5,964 nt of DNA, taken from positions 1-5,964 of the forward strand of contig NZ_CALGNQ010000238.1 in NCBI RefSeq assembly GCF_937958535.1, given 5' to 3'. The DNA is from an uncultured Georgenia sp. GTDB lineage: Bacteria > Actinomycetota > Actinomycetes > Actinomycetales > Actinomycetaceae. The translations under genes and the position numbers were made by a program. Under the pieces are notes generated by a model. The model did not search any database. It saw nothing but the letters and a program-made list of their open reading frames with translations, and had not been told where the DNA came from. This document shows positions 1 to 5,646 of this stretch, in pieces. Numbering within the stretch: the first letter of the stretch is position 1; each line of letters starts with the position of its first letter.

Positions 1-948
1 TACCACGTGCGCGACGTGGAGTTCGTCGCCGCCTTCGACGTCGACGCCAAGAAGGTCGGGCGCGACCTGGCCGAGGCCATCAACGCCAGCGAGAACAACA
101 CCATCAAGCTCTGCGACGTCCCGACCACCGGGGTGACCGTGCAGCGCGGCCCGACGCTCGACGGCCTGGGCCTCTACTACGCGGACACCATCGAGGAGTC
201 CGACGCCGAGCCGGTCGACGTCGTCGCCGCGCTCAAGGCCGCCGAGGTCGACGTGCTCGTCTGCTACCTGCCGGTGGGCTCGGAGGAGGCGACGAAGTTC
301 TACGCCCAGTGCGCCATCGACGCCGGGGTCGCCTTCGTCAACGCGCTGCCGGTGTTCATCGCCGGCACCAAGGAGTGGGCCGACAAGTTCACCGCCGCCG
401 GGGTGCCGATCGTCGGTGACGACATCAAGTCCCAGGTGGGCGCGACGATCACCCACCGCGTGCTCGCCAAGCTCTTCGAGGACCGCGGCGTGCGGCTGGA
501 GCGCACCTACCAGCTCAACGTCGGCGGCAACATGGACTTCAAGAACATGCTGCAGCGCGACCGCCTGGAGTCGAAGAAGATCTCCAAGACGCAGGCCGTC
601 ACCTCCAACATCGCCGGCGAGCTGGCGCCGCGCGACGTGCACATCGGCCCCAGCGACTACGTCGAGTGGCTCGACGACCGCAAGTGGGCCTACGTCCGCC
701 TCGAGGGCAAGGCCTTCGGCGACGTCCCGCTCAACCTGGAGTACAAGCTCGAGGTGTGGGACTCGCCGAACTCGGCGGGCATCATCATCGACGCGATCCG
801 CGCGGCGAAGATCGCCCTGGACCGCGGCATCGGCGGCCCCCTGCTGTCCGCCTCCGCCTACTTCATGAAGTCCCCGCCGGAGCAGCGCGACGACGAGGCC
901 GCACGCGCGTCCGTCGAGGCGTTCATCGCGGGTGAGGTGGAGCGCTGA
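1..948 (+). CDS. ino1: Inositol-3-phosphate synthase, 5' end cut by the window
   Basis: The enzyme converts glucose 6-phosphate to 1D-myo-inositol 3-phosphate using bound NAD, in the cytoplasm. In actinobacteria the product supplies phosphatidylinositol and mycothiol. The frame is open from base 1 (Tyr-His-Val) to TGA 946-948, giving 315 residues. The family is about 360 to 370 residues in actinobacteria, so roughly 45 to 50 N-terminal residues with the glycine-rich NAD loop lie outside the window. The GTG at base 7 is an internal valine, not a start. Diagnostic stretches are QRGPTLDG, YLPVGSEEA, FVNALPVFI, GDDIKSQVGATITHR, GGNMDF, SKKISKTQAVTSN, and LEYKLEVWDSPNSAG. The lysine codon in the last block (745-747) corresponds to a catalytic lysine of the family. 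The C-terminus SAYFMKSPPEQ is typical. The gene ends just before a strong hairpin, so it probably does not run into the PBP gene. Identification is by recalled similarity to mycobacterial Ino1. Confidence 0.96.
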   Translation, partial: YHVRDVEFVAAFDVDAKKVGRDLAEAINASENNTIKLCDVPTTGVTVQRGPTLDGLGLYYADTIEESDAEPVDVVAALKAAEVDVLVCYLPVGSEEATKFYAQCAIDAGVAFVNALPVFIAGTKEWADKFTAAGVPIVGDDIKSQVGATITHRVLAKLFEDRGVRLERTYQLNVGGNMDFKNMLQRDRLESKKISKTQAVTSNIAGELAPRDVHIGPSDYVEWLDDRKWAYVRLEGKAFGDVPLNLEYKLEVWDSPNSAGIIIDAIRAAKIALDRGIGGPLLSASAYFMKSPPEQRDDEAARASVEAFIAGEVER

Positions 949-966
949 GGCGCCCCGCCGGCCCCA

Positions 967-1007
967 GGTGAAGGTTCCGACAGGCGCGTCCTGTCGGAAC
1001 CTTCACC
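967..1007 (+). terminator. Perfect 18-bp hairpin after ino1, likely terminator
   Basis: GGTGAAGGTTCCGACAGG (967-984) is exactly complementary to 990-1007, with a five-base loop CGCGT (985-989). It starts 18 bases after the ino1 stop. No T-run follows: the next bases are C-rich. It is therefore a hairpin-only structure of the kind often found after genes in GC-rich actinobacteria. Being symmetrical it could act on either strand. A dispersed palindromic repeat is an alternative. Confidence 0.75.
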
Positions 1008-1123
1008 CCCTCCGGGCCCCGTGCCGGACGGTCGGTGACCACCCCCACCGCAGGTCGTGACCTCCCGGGAAGGTCGGGTGCGGGTTGTGTGAAGTCCGTC
1101 GCCCGCGGGCGGACGGGTGCGGA

Positions 1124-1146
1124 ATGCGGCATGGTCGCTACCGCAT
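1124..1146. promoter_or_regulatory. Small dyad ATGCGG-N11-CCGCAT upstream of the PBP gene
   Basis: ATGCGG at 1124-1129 is the exact reverse complement of CCGCAT at 1141-1146, with eleven bases between. It overlaps the candidate -10 box of the PBP gene, which is where a repressor operator would sit. Six-base arms can arise by chance in such GC-rich DNA, and no regulator is encoded in the window. This is a weak call. Confidence 0.2.
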
Positions 1147-1149
1147 ACT
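1144..1149 (+). promoter_or_regulatory. Candidate -10 box for the PBP gene
   Basis: CATACT at 1144-1149 matches four of six bases of TATAAT, including the key second A and last T. It is the most AT-rich stretch in the gap between ino1 and the PBP gene. Transcription would begin near 1155-1156, leaving a leader of about 36 bases with the ribosome site at its end. No convincing -35 box lies 16 to 18 bases upstream. Confidence 0.3.
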
Positions 1150-1179
1150 GAGGGGTCGTCGGCAGTGCTACAGCAACCG

Positions 1180-1185
1180 AGGAGG
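1180..1185 (+). promoter_or_regulatory. Ribosome binding site that sets the PBP start at GTG 1192
   Basis: AGGAGG at 1180-1185 lies six bases before GTG 1192-1194. The in-frame ATG at 1117 would add 25 residues but has no Shine-Dalgarno, and it lies upstream of the candidate promoter. The GTG start is therefore preferred. Confidence 0.85.
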
Positions 1186-1191
1186 TGTCGC

Positions 1192-3486
1192 GTGGCGGCC
1201 AGGAAGCAGACCGGGCGCGGGACGGGCGCCCAGGGCCGGGGCCGCGCCGCACCGGGCCGCGCCGGGCGCACGGCGGCCGGGGGACGCAAGCGCCGCTGGT
1301 TCGACTACCCGCGCGCCGGGAAGGGGCCGCTCCACCGCTGGCTGCCGAGCTGGCGGGTGGTGTTCGGCACCGTCCTCACCGGGATCGCCGTCGTCGTCGG
1401 CATCGTCGCCGCGGCCTACCTCACCACCGACATCCCCGAGCCGGGTGACTTCGCCCAGGCCCAGGGCACCCACGTCTACTTCGCCGACGACGAGACGGAG
1501 ATGGGCAGCTTCGCGGAGTACAACCGCGAGATCGTCGCCCTCGACTCCCTCCCGGCGCACGTGGGGCACGCTGTCGTCGCCTCCGAGGACCGCCGCTTCT
1601 ACGAGAACGTCGGCATCGACCCGATCGCCATCGGCCGCGCGCTGTGGAACAACCTGCGCGGCAACCCGGTCCAGGGCGGCTCGACGCTCACCCAGCAGTA
1701 CGTCGAGCGCTACTACCTGGGCACGACGACCGACTACGTCGGCAAGTTCCGGGAGGCGATTCTCGCCCTGAAGATCGACCGCGAGCTCACCAAGGACGAG
1801 ATCCTCGAGGACTACCTCAACACCATCTACTTCGGCCGCAACGCCTACGGTATCGAGACCGCCGCGCAGGCCTACTTCGGCAAGCCGGCCGCTGAGCTCA
1901 CCCTCTCGGAGTCGGCGATGCTCGCCGGCATCATCCCCTCCCCGAACGCCTGGGACCCGGAGAACAACCCGGAGCGGGCGCAGGAGCGGTGGGCCCGCAC
2001 CCTGGACTTCATGGTCACCGACGGGTGGATCACCGAGGCCGAGGCCGCGGAGCAGACCTTCCCCGAGACCATCCCGCATGTGCGGTCCGACACCTACGCC
2101 GGCCCCACCGGCTACCTCCTCGACATGGTCCGCCGGGAGCTCGTCGCCAAGGCCGGCCTCACCGAGGAGCAGATCGACACCCTCGGGCTGCGGATCACGA
2201 CGACGGTCGACCCCGACGCCCAGCAGGCCGCCGTCGACGTCGTGGACGCCCTGCCCGAGGACCGTCCGGAGAACAACCGGGTGGCGCTGGTCTCGCTCGA
2301 CCCGCACAGCGGCGCGATCGTCGCCCTCTACGGCGGCCCGGACTTCGTGTCGCGGCCGCGCAACGCCGCCACCCAGGACGTCGCGCAGGCGGGTTCGACC
2401 TTCAAGCCGTTCACCCTCGTCGCCGCGCTGCGGGAGGGGGTGCCGCTGAGTACCCGGTTCCCGAGCTACACGCCGATGGAGATCGAGGGCTTCGACCGCC
2501 CGGTCAACAACTACGACTCCTTCAACCGCGGCAACATCGACCTCGTCGAGGCCACCGAGCAGTCGGTGAACACGACGTACGCGCTGCTCAACGTCCAGAT
2601 CGGGCCGGAGAAGTCGGTGGAGGCGGCGATCGACGCCGGGCTGCCCGAGGACACCGCCGGGCTCGCCCCGGTGCCCTCCAACGTCCTGGGGCCCGCCTCG
2701 CCGCACCCCATCGACCTGGCCCGGGCCTACGCCACCTTCGCCGCGCAGGGGGTGCGGCACACCCCGCACATCGTCTCCGAGGTGCGCGACGCCGAGGGGA
2801 ACACCATCTTCACCGCCGACACGAGCGGTGAGGAGGTCTTCGAGCCGGACGTCATGGCCGAGGCCACCTACGCGATGACCAAGGTGATCGAGGAGGGCAC
2901 CGGGGTGCGTGCCCGGAGCCTGGGCCGGCCCGCAGCGGGGAAGACCGGGACGTCGAACGAGGGCCGGTCGGCGTGGTTCGCCGGGTACGTGCCCCAGCTG
3001 GCCACGGTCGTGGCGATGTACCAGGTCGGGGAGGACGGTACCGAGGAGTCGCTCACCCCGTTCGGGGAGTACGCCTCGATCACCGGGTCGACCTACCCGA
3101 CGACGATGTGGCGCGACTTCATGGTCGCGGCGCTGGAGGACGTGCCCGTCGAGGACTTCCCCGAGCGTCCGGCCCCGACGACGTCGACCTTCACCCCCGA
3201 CGTCCCCTCGCCCGACCCGGAGCCGACGACGGAGGAGCCCACCACCGAGGAACCGACGGAGGAGCCGACGACGCAGGAGCCCACGACGCCGCCTCCGCCG
3301 GAGCCCACCGAGGAGCCCACGACGCCGCCTCCGCCCGAGCCCACCGAGGAGCCGACCGACGAGCCGACGCTCGAGGAGCCCACACCGCCCGGGCCGCCGG
3401 AGGAGCCGCCGGGTGAGGAGGAGGGCGCCGGCCGCCGGCTGCTCCCCGGGCTGCCCGACCGTCACCCGGGAGGCGGGGACACCTGA
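1192..3486 (+). CDS. ponA: Class A penicillin-binding protein (transglycosylase/transpeptidase), PonA-like
   Basis: A 764-residue bifunctional enzyme that polymerises lipid II glycan strands and cross-links their peptides on the outer face of the membrane. The basic N-terminus (1-53, many Arg and Gly) is cytoplasmic and is followed by one membrane anchor at about 56-77. The glycosyltransferase 51 domain shows EDRRFYENVG with catalytic Glu132, GGSTLTQQ at 162-169, and the second catalytic Glu188 in KFREA, followed by KDEILEDYLNTIYFG. The transpeptidase domain has the nucleophile motif STFK (Ser402, Lys405), SVN (458-460) and KTGTS (584-588), so both activities look intact. The usual His of the first GT51 motif is Asn139, which I recall as common in actinobacterial members. 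From about 661 the protein becomes a Pro/Glu/Thr tail of about 100 residues with a tandem repeat. The symbol rests on domain order, tail and nearness to rpsF; other class A paralogues are possible. The stop is 54 bases from the convergent aldolase gene. Confidence 0.94.
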   Translation: MAARKQTGRGTGAQGRGRAAPGRAGRTAAGGRKRRWFDYPRAGKGPLHRWLPSWRVVFGTVLTGIAVVVGIVAAAYLTTDIPEPGDFAQAQGTHVYFADDETEMGSFAEYNREIVALDSLPAHVGHAVVASEDRRFYENVGIDPIAIGRALWNNLRGNPVQGGSTLTQQYVERYYLGTTTDYVGKFREAILALKIDRELTKDEILEDYLNTIYFGRNAYGIETAAQAYFGKPAAELTLSESAMLAGIIPSPNAWDPENNPERAQERWARTLDFMVTDGWITEAEAAEQTFPETIPHVRSDTYAGPTGYLLDMVRRELVAKAGLTEEQIDTLGLRITTTVDPDAQQAAVDVVDALPEDRPENNRVALVSLDPHSGAIVALYGGPDFVSRPRNAATQDVAQAGSTFKPFTLVAALREGVPLSTRFPSYTPMEIEGFDRPVNNYDSFNRGNIDLVEATEQSVNTTYALLNVQIGPEKSVEAAIDAGLPEDTAGLAPVPSNVLGPASPHPIDLARAYATFAAQGVRHTPHIVSEVRDAEGNTIFTADTSGEEVFEPDVMAEATYAMTKVIEEGTGVRARSLGRPAAGKTGTSNEGRSAWFAGYVPQLATVVAMYQVGEDGTEESLTPFGEYASITGSTYPTTMWRDFMVAALEDVPVEDFPERPAPTTSTFTPDVPSPDPEPTTEEPTTEEPTEEPTTQEPTTPPPPEPTEEPTTPPPPEPTEEPTDEPTLEEPTPPGPPEEPPGEEEGAGRRLLPGLPDRHPGGGDT
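3277..3348 (+). repeat. Two-copy 36-bp tandem repeat in the PBP tail
   Basis: Copies at 3277-3312 and 3313-3348 differ at one base (G3300 against C3336, silent). Each encodes EPTTPPPPEPTE, residues 696-707 and 708-719. Looser EEPT units flank it from about 3235 to 3381. The near identity at DNA level suggests recent duplication by slippage. The tail is predicted to be disordered and to lie in the wall space. Confidence 0.9.
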
Positions 3487-3540
3487 GGCACCGGCGGGGC
3501 GCCGACGACCGGCGACCGCCCAGGGCCGACGCTCCCCGGC
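3487..3540. other. Convergent gap between PBP and aldolase genes
   Basis: Fifty-four GC-rich bases separate the two stop codons (TGA 3484-3486 plus strand, and TCA 3541-3543 read as TGA on the minus strand). I see no strong hairpin or T-run here, so no terminator is called for either gene. Confidence 0.5.
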
Positions 3541-4569
3541 TCAGCGACCCAGGATGCGCCCCAGCCCGGTGACGAGACCGGCCACGTCCTCCTCGGTGGT
3601 GTCGAACGAGCACACCGCCCGCAGGACGCCGGCCCGCCGGTCCCACGGCAGGACGGGCAGCTCCGCGGTCACCGCGCCGAGGAGGTCCGGCGGGACGGGG
3701 AGGAACACCGCGTTCGCCTCGACCGGGTAGACCGGCTCGATCCCCAGGTCGTAGCGCAGCCGCTGGGCGAGGTGGTCGGCGGCGTCGTTCGCGTGCTGCG
3801 CGGTGCGCCGCCACAGGTCGTCGGTGAGCAGGGCGAGGAGCTGCGCCGAGACGAACCGCATCTTCGAGGCGAGCTGGGTGGCCGCCTTGCGCAGCCGGGC
3901 GACGGGTTCGGCGAGGTCCGGGTCGAGGACGACGACGGCGTCGCCGAACAGCCCGCCGTTCTTCGTCGCCCCGAAGGACAGGACGTCCACGCCGCGAGTC
4001 TGCTCGGCGAGCGAGGTGTCGAGCCGCGCGGCGGCGTTGGCGAGCCGGGCACCGTCGACGTGCACCACCATCCCGTGGCCGTGCGCGGCCTCGGTGAGCG
4101 CGGCGAGCTCGGCGGGCCGGTACACGGTGCCGAGCTCGGTGCTCTGGGTGAGGGAGAGCGCCGCGGGCCGGGCGTGGTGGACGCTGCCGTCGTCGTCGGC
4201 GAGCAGCGCGGCGAGGTCACCCGCCGTCATGGTGCCGGTGGGCGCCGGGAGCGTGCGGACCGCGACGCCGGCGACGAGGTGGGGCGCGGTGGACTCGTCG
4301 GTGGCCAGGTGGGCGTGCTCGGTGGCCACCACGGCGTCCCACCGCTGCAGCGACGCGGCGAGGGAGACGACGTTGGCGCCGGTGCCGTTGAGGACCGGGA
4401 AGATCGCGGCGCTCGGACCGAACACGGCGCGGGCGCGCTCCTCGAGCTCGCGGGTCACGGCGTCCGCGCCGTAGGAGGGCGCGTGCCCCTCGGCGGCAGC
4501 GGCGAGCGCGGCGAGGACACGGGGGTGGGCGCCGGAGGCGTTGTCCGAGGTGAAACTGCGCACTGTCAT
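3541..4569 (-). CDS. Low-specificity L-threonine aldolase family PLP enzyme
   Basis: A 342-residue fold-type I pyridoxal-phosphate enzyme of the beta-eliminating lyase/threonine aldolase group. Such enzymes cleave L-threonine or L-allo-threonine to glycine and acetaldehyde in the cytoplasm. The N-terminal SFTSDNASGAHP and SYGADAVTRELEE match the family start. NGTGANV (61-67) is the phosphate-binding region. His87 with Glu92 matches the conserved His-x4-Glu that contacts the cofactor. HVDGARLANAA (170-180) carries cofactor-binding Asp172. SFGATKNGG carries the Schiff-base Lys203. SKMRFVSAQ follows, as in the Pseudomonas-type enzymes. Length is normal for that group (about 340 to 350). The gene runs opposite to both neighbours and diverges from rpsF. 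ATG 4569 has no good Shine-Dalgarno but sits six bases after a TAGGGT box, which suggests a leaderless message. The exact substrate, including stereochemistry, cannot be read from sequence; ltaA or ltaE would be the usual symbols. Confidence 0.88.
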   Translation of the reverse strand: MTVRSFTSDNASGAHPRVLAALAAAAEGHAPSYGADAVTRELEERARAVFGPSAAIFPVLNGTGANVVSLAASLQRWDAVVATEHAHLATDESTAPHLVAGVAVRTLPAPTGTMTAGDLAALLADDDGSVHHARPAALSLTQSTELGTVYRPAELAALTEAAHGHGMVVHVDGARLANAAARLDTSLAEQTRGVDVLSFGATKNGGLFGDAVVVLDPDLAEPVARLRKAATQLASKMRFVSAQLLALLTDDLWRRTAQHANDAADHLAQRLRYDLGIEPVYPVEANAVFLPVPPDLLGAVTAELPVLPWDRRAGVLRAVCSFDTTEEDVAGLVTGLGRILGR

Positions 4570-4575
4570 GGGGAA

Positions 4576-4581
4576 ACCCTA
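4576..4581 (-). promoter_or_regulatory. -10 box of a probable leaderless promoter for the aldolase
   Basis: On the minus strand TAGGGT (4581 down to 4576) fits the actinobacterial TANNNT -10 pattern. The six bases TTCCCC (4575-4570) separate it from the A of ATG 4569. Transcription would therefore begin at or beside the start codon. No recognisable -35 box is present 17 bases upstream. The nearest purine-rich patch is AGGG, which is itself part of the -10 box. Confidence 0.5.
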
Positions 4582-4610
4582 TTCGGACGGGCCGACCCGT
4601 ACGTTAGAGT
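4582..4610 (+). promoter_or_regulatory. Probable promoter of the rpsF operon
   Basis: TAGAGT at 4605-4610 matches TANNNT and four of six bases of TATAAT. TTCGGA at 4582-4587 is a weak -35 at 17-base spacing. The start point would be near 4616-4619, giving a leader of about 110 bases before rpsF. The -35 directly abuts the minus-strand -10 of the aldolase, so the two promoters share one short segment. Confidence 0.5.
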
Positions 4611-4617
4611 GGTGCGC

Positions 4618-4659
4618 TGGCCGTGGTCGGTGCGCACCCGCGTACCCGCACCACGGCCG
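4618..4659 (+). promoter_or_regulatory. Stem-loop at the 5' end of the rpsF leader, candidate S6:S18 site
   Basis: The outer stem pairs GGCCGTGGT (4619-4627) with ACCACGGCC (4650-4658). An internal loop follows, with C4628 on one side and CGC 4647-4649 on the other. The inner stem pairs GGTGCGC (4629-4635) with GCGTACC (4640-4646) with one G-T wobble, and is closed by loop ACCC. S6:S18 complexes of several bacteria bind a hairpin with an unpaired CCG in the rpsF leader. CCG does occur here at 4646-4648, beside the internal loop, but I cannot confirm that it matches the published consensus. No T-run follows, so a terminator is unlikely. Confidence 0.5.
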
Positions 4660-4672
4660 ATGAACGCATCAC

Positions 4673-4715
4673 CCTCCTGTCACGGAAGGACCGTGACCGC
4701 CTAGTCCAGAGGAGG
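4673..4715 (+). promoter_or_regulatory. Second leader hairpin with a sequence that can mask the rpsF Shine-Dalgarno
   Basis: GTCACGG (4679-4685) pairs with CCGTGAC (4691-4697) around loop AAGGA. Directly before it, CCTCCT (4673-4678) is the exact complement of AGGAGG (4710-4715), the ribosome site of rpsF. Both helices can form together, leaving 4698-4709 unpaired, and would hide the site. This layout suits translational control of rpsF and perhaps the whole operon. It is seen as complementarity only; folding is inferred. Confidence 0.45.
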
Positions 4716-4717
4716 TG
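4709..4717 (+). promoter_or_regulatory. Strong Shine-Dalgarno of rpsF
   Basis: GAGGAGGTG is a long match to the 16S rRNA 3' end and lies ten bases before ATG 4728. It fixes the start at 4728 rather than the in-frame GTG at 4623, which would add 35 unrelated residues encoded by the leader stem-loop. Confidence 0.9.
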
Positions 4718-4727
4718 GGTACCAAGC

Positions 4728-5018
4728 ATGCGTCAGTACGAGCTGATGATCATTCTCGACCCGGAGGTCGACGAGCGGACGGTCGCCCCGTCGCTCGACA
4801 AGCTGCTCTCCGTGGTCAAGACCGGCGGCGGCCAGATCGACAACGTCGACATCTGGGGCAAGCGTCGTCTCGCCTACGACATCAAGAAGCGTTCCGAGGG
4901 CATCTACGCGGTCGTCAACATGACGGCCTCCCCGGAGCTCGCCCAGGAGCTCGACCGCCAGCTCGGCCTCAACGAGGCCGTCCTGCGCACCAAGCTCATC
5001 CGCCCGGACGCTCACTGA
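4728..5018 (+). CDS. rpsF: 30S ribosomal protein S6
   Basis: A 96-residue small-subunit protein that binds S18 and sits on the platform of the 30S subunit through the central domain of 16S rRNA. MRQYELMIILDPEVDE is the usual first strand and loop. GGGQIDNVDIWGKRRLAYDIKK (about 33-54) is the family signature, followed by EGIYAVVNMTA and the C-terminal LRTKLIRPDAH. Length is normal and there is no long acidic tail of the kind found in E. coli. It is the first gene of the operon, with a structured leader upstream, and is followed after 41 bases by ssb. Co-transcription with ssb and rpsR matches the partnership with S18. Confidence 0.97.
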   Translation: MRQYELMIILDPEVDERTVAPSLDKLLSVVKTGGGQIDNVDIWGKRRLAYDIKKRSEGIYAVVNMTASPELAQELDRQLGLNEAVLRTKLIRPDAH

Positions 5019-5059
5019 GCCTCCCTCCCCCCACCTGATCCCCGTCATAGGAGACCGAC

Positions 5060-5593
5060 ATGGCAGGCGAGACCGTCATCACCGTCGTGGGCAACCTCAC
5101 GGCCGACCCGGAGCTGCGGTTCACCCCCTCGGGGGCGGCCGTCGCCAGCTTCACCGTGGCCTCCACGCCCCGGACCTTCGACCGTCAGGCCAACGAGTGG
5201 AAGGACGGCGAGACGCTGTTCCTGCGCTGCTCGGTGTGGCGTGAGGCGGCGGAGAACGTCGCCGAGTCCCTCGCCAAGGGCATGCGGGTCATCGTCCAGG
5301 GGCGTCTCGTCCAGAGGTCCTTCGAGACCCGTGAGGGTGAGAAGCGCACCGTCGTCGAGATGCAGGTCGACGAGGTCGGTCCCTCGCTGCGCTACGCCAC
5401 GGCCAAGGTCACCCGCACCCAGCGCGGTGGCGGCGGCTTCGGCGGCGGGCAGGGCGGCGGTTTCGGTGGCGGCCAGCAGGGCGGCGGCTTCGGCAGCCAG
5501 GGCGGCGGGTTCAACCAGCCGGCCGGTGGCCAGGCCGACGACCCGTGGGCCACAGGTGGGTCGAGCTCGTTCGGTGACGAGCCCCCGTTCTGA
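5060..5593 (+). CDS. ssb: Single-stranded DNA-binding protein
   Basis: A 177-residue protein that coats single-stranded DNA as a tetramer in replication, repair and recombination. The OB fold covers about 1-112: ETVITVVGNLTADPELRFTPSG, then ASFTVASTPR, the aromatic residues Trp47, Phe54 and Trp60, and GMRVIVQGRLVQRSFE. A Gly/Gln/Phe linker of about 123-155 follows. The last residues, SFGDEPPF, are the acidic tip that recruits partner proteins. Both key parts are intact, so this is the replicative type. AGGAGA (5049-5054) sits five bases before the ATG. It lies between rpsF and rpsR, the standard place in bacteria, and is probably expressed with them; I see no separate promoter in the 41-base gap. 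Confidence 0.97.
   Translation: MAGETVITVVGNLTADPELRFTPSGAAVASFTVASTPRTFDRQANEWKDGETLFLRCSVWREAAENVAESLAKGMRVIVQGRLVQRSFETREGEKRTVVEMQVDEVGPSLRYATAKVTRTQRGGGGFGGGQGGGFGGGQQGGGFGSQGGGFNQPAGGQADDPWATGGSSSFGDEPPF
5426..5513 (+). repeat. Gly-rich repeat coding the SSB linker
   Basis: Imperfect repeats of a GGGFGGGQ-type unit, roughly four copies, encode the flexible linker between the DNA-binding fold and the acidic tip. Linker length in this family is variable, and these GGC-rich units are prone to slippage. Confidence 0.8.
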
Positions 5594-5604
5594 CCAGACG
5601 TACC

Positions 5605-5623
5605 GCGCGGCGCTGAGCCGCGC
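5605..5623 (+). promoter_or_regulatory. Hairpin between ssb and rpsR
   Basis: GCGCGGC (5605-5611) pairs with GCCGCGC (5617-5623) around loop GCTGA. It starts 11 bases after the ssb stop and ends 12 bases before the rpsR ribosome site AGGAG (5635-5639). No T-run follows. It might stabilise or cut the message, partly terminate it, or be a protein site. The function is unknown. Confidence 0.45.
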
Positions 5624-5646
5624 CACAGCACCCTAGGAGCAACACC

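Noticed and set aside
7..9. GTG at base 7 as the start of the inositol-phosphate synthase
   Set aside because: The frame is open to base 1, the preceding Tyr-His fits the family, and the NAD-binding N-terminus would be missing; the gene simply begins outside the window.
1100..1111. Palindrome CGCCCGCGGGCG upstream of the PBP gene
   Set aside because: It is all G and C with no loop, expected by chance in this DNA, and nothing ties it to a regulator.
3093..3383. Minus-strand frame rich in VGSSVGSG repeats
   Set aside because: It is the antisense reading of the Pro/Glu/Thr tail repeat of the PBP and not a separate gene.
1168..3465. A 765-residue open frame on the minus strand across the PBP gene
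   Set aside because: It mirrors the PBP gene, is Arg/Gly/Val-rich with no recognisable domain, and results from GC-rich codon bias. The plus-strand protein has every expected motif.
3772..4704. A 310-residue plus-strand frame across the aldolase gene
   Set aside because: Its composition is low-complexity Gly/Arg/Val with no family motif, and it lies antisense to a gene with an intact PLP lysine.
4660..4704. A 14-codon upstream ORF (ATG 4660 to TAG 4702-4704) in the rpsF leader
   Set aside because: It has no Shine-Dalgarno, its ATG overlaps the end of the first stem-loop, and the peptide has no run of regulatory codons. Its stop lies just before the rpsF ribosome site, which could matter, but support is too thin.
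4623..4727. N-terminal extension of S6 from GTG 4623
   Set aside because: There is no ribosome site before it, S6 proteins begin at MRQYEL, and the stretch encodes leader structure. ATG 4728 has a strong Shine-Dalgarno.
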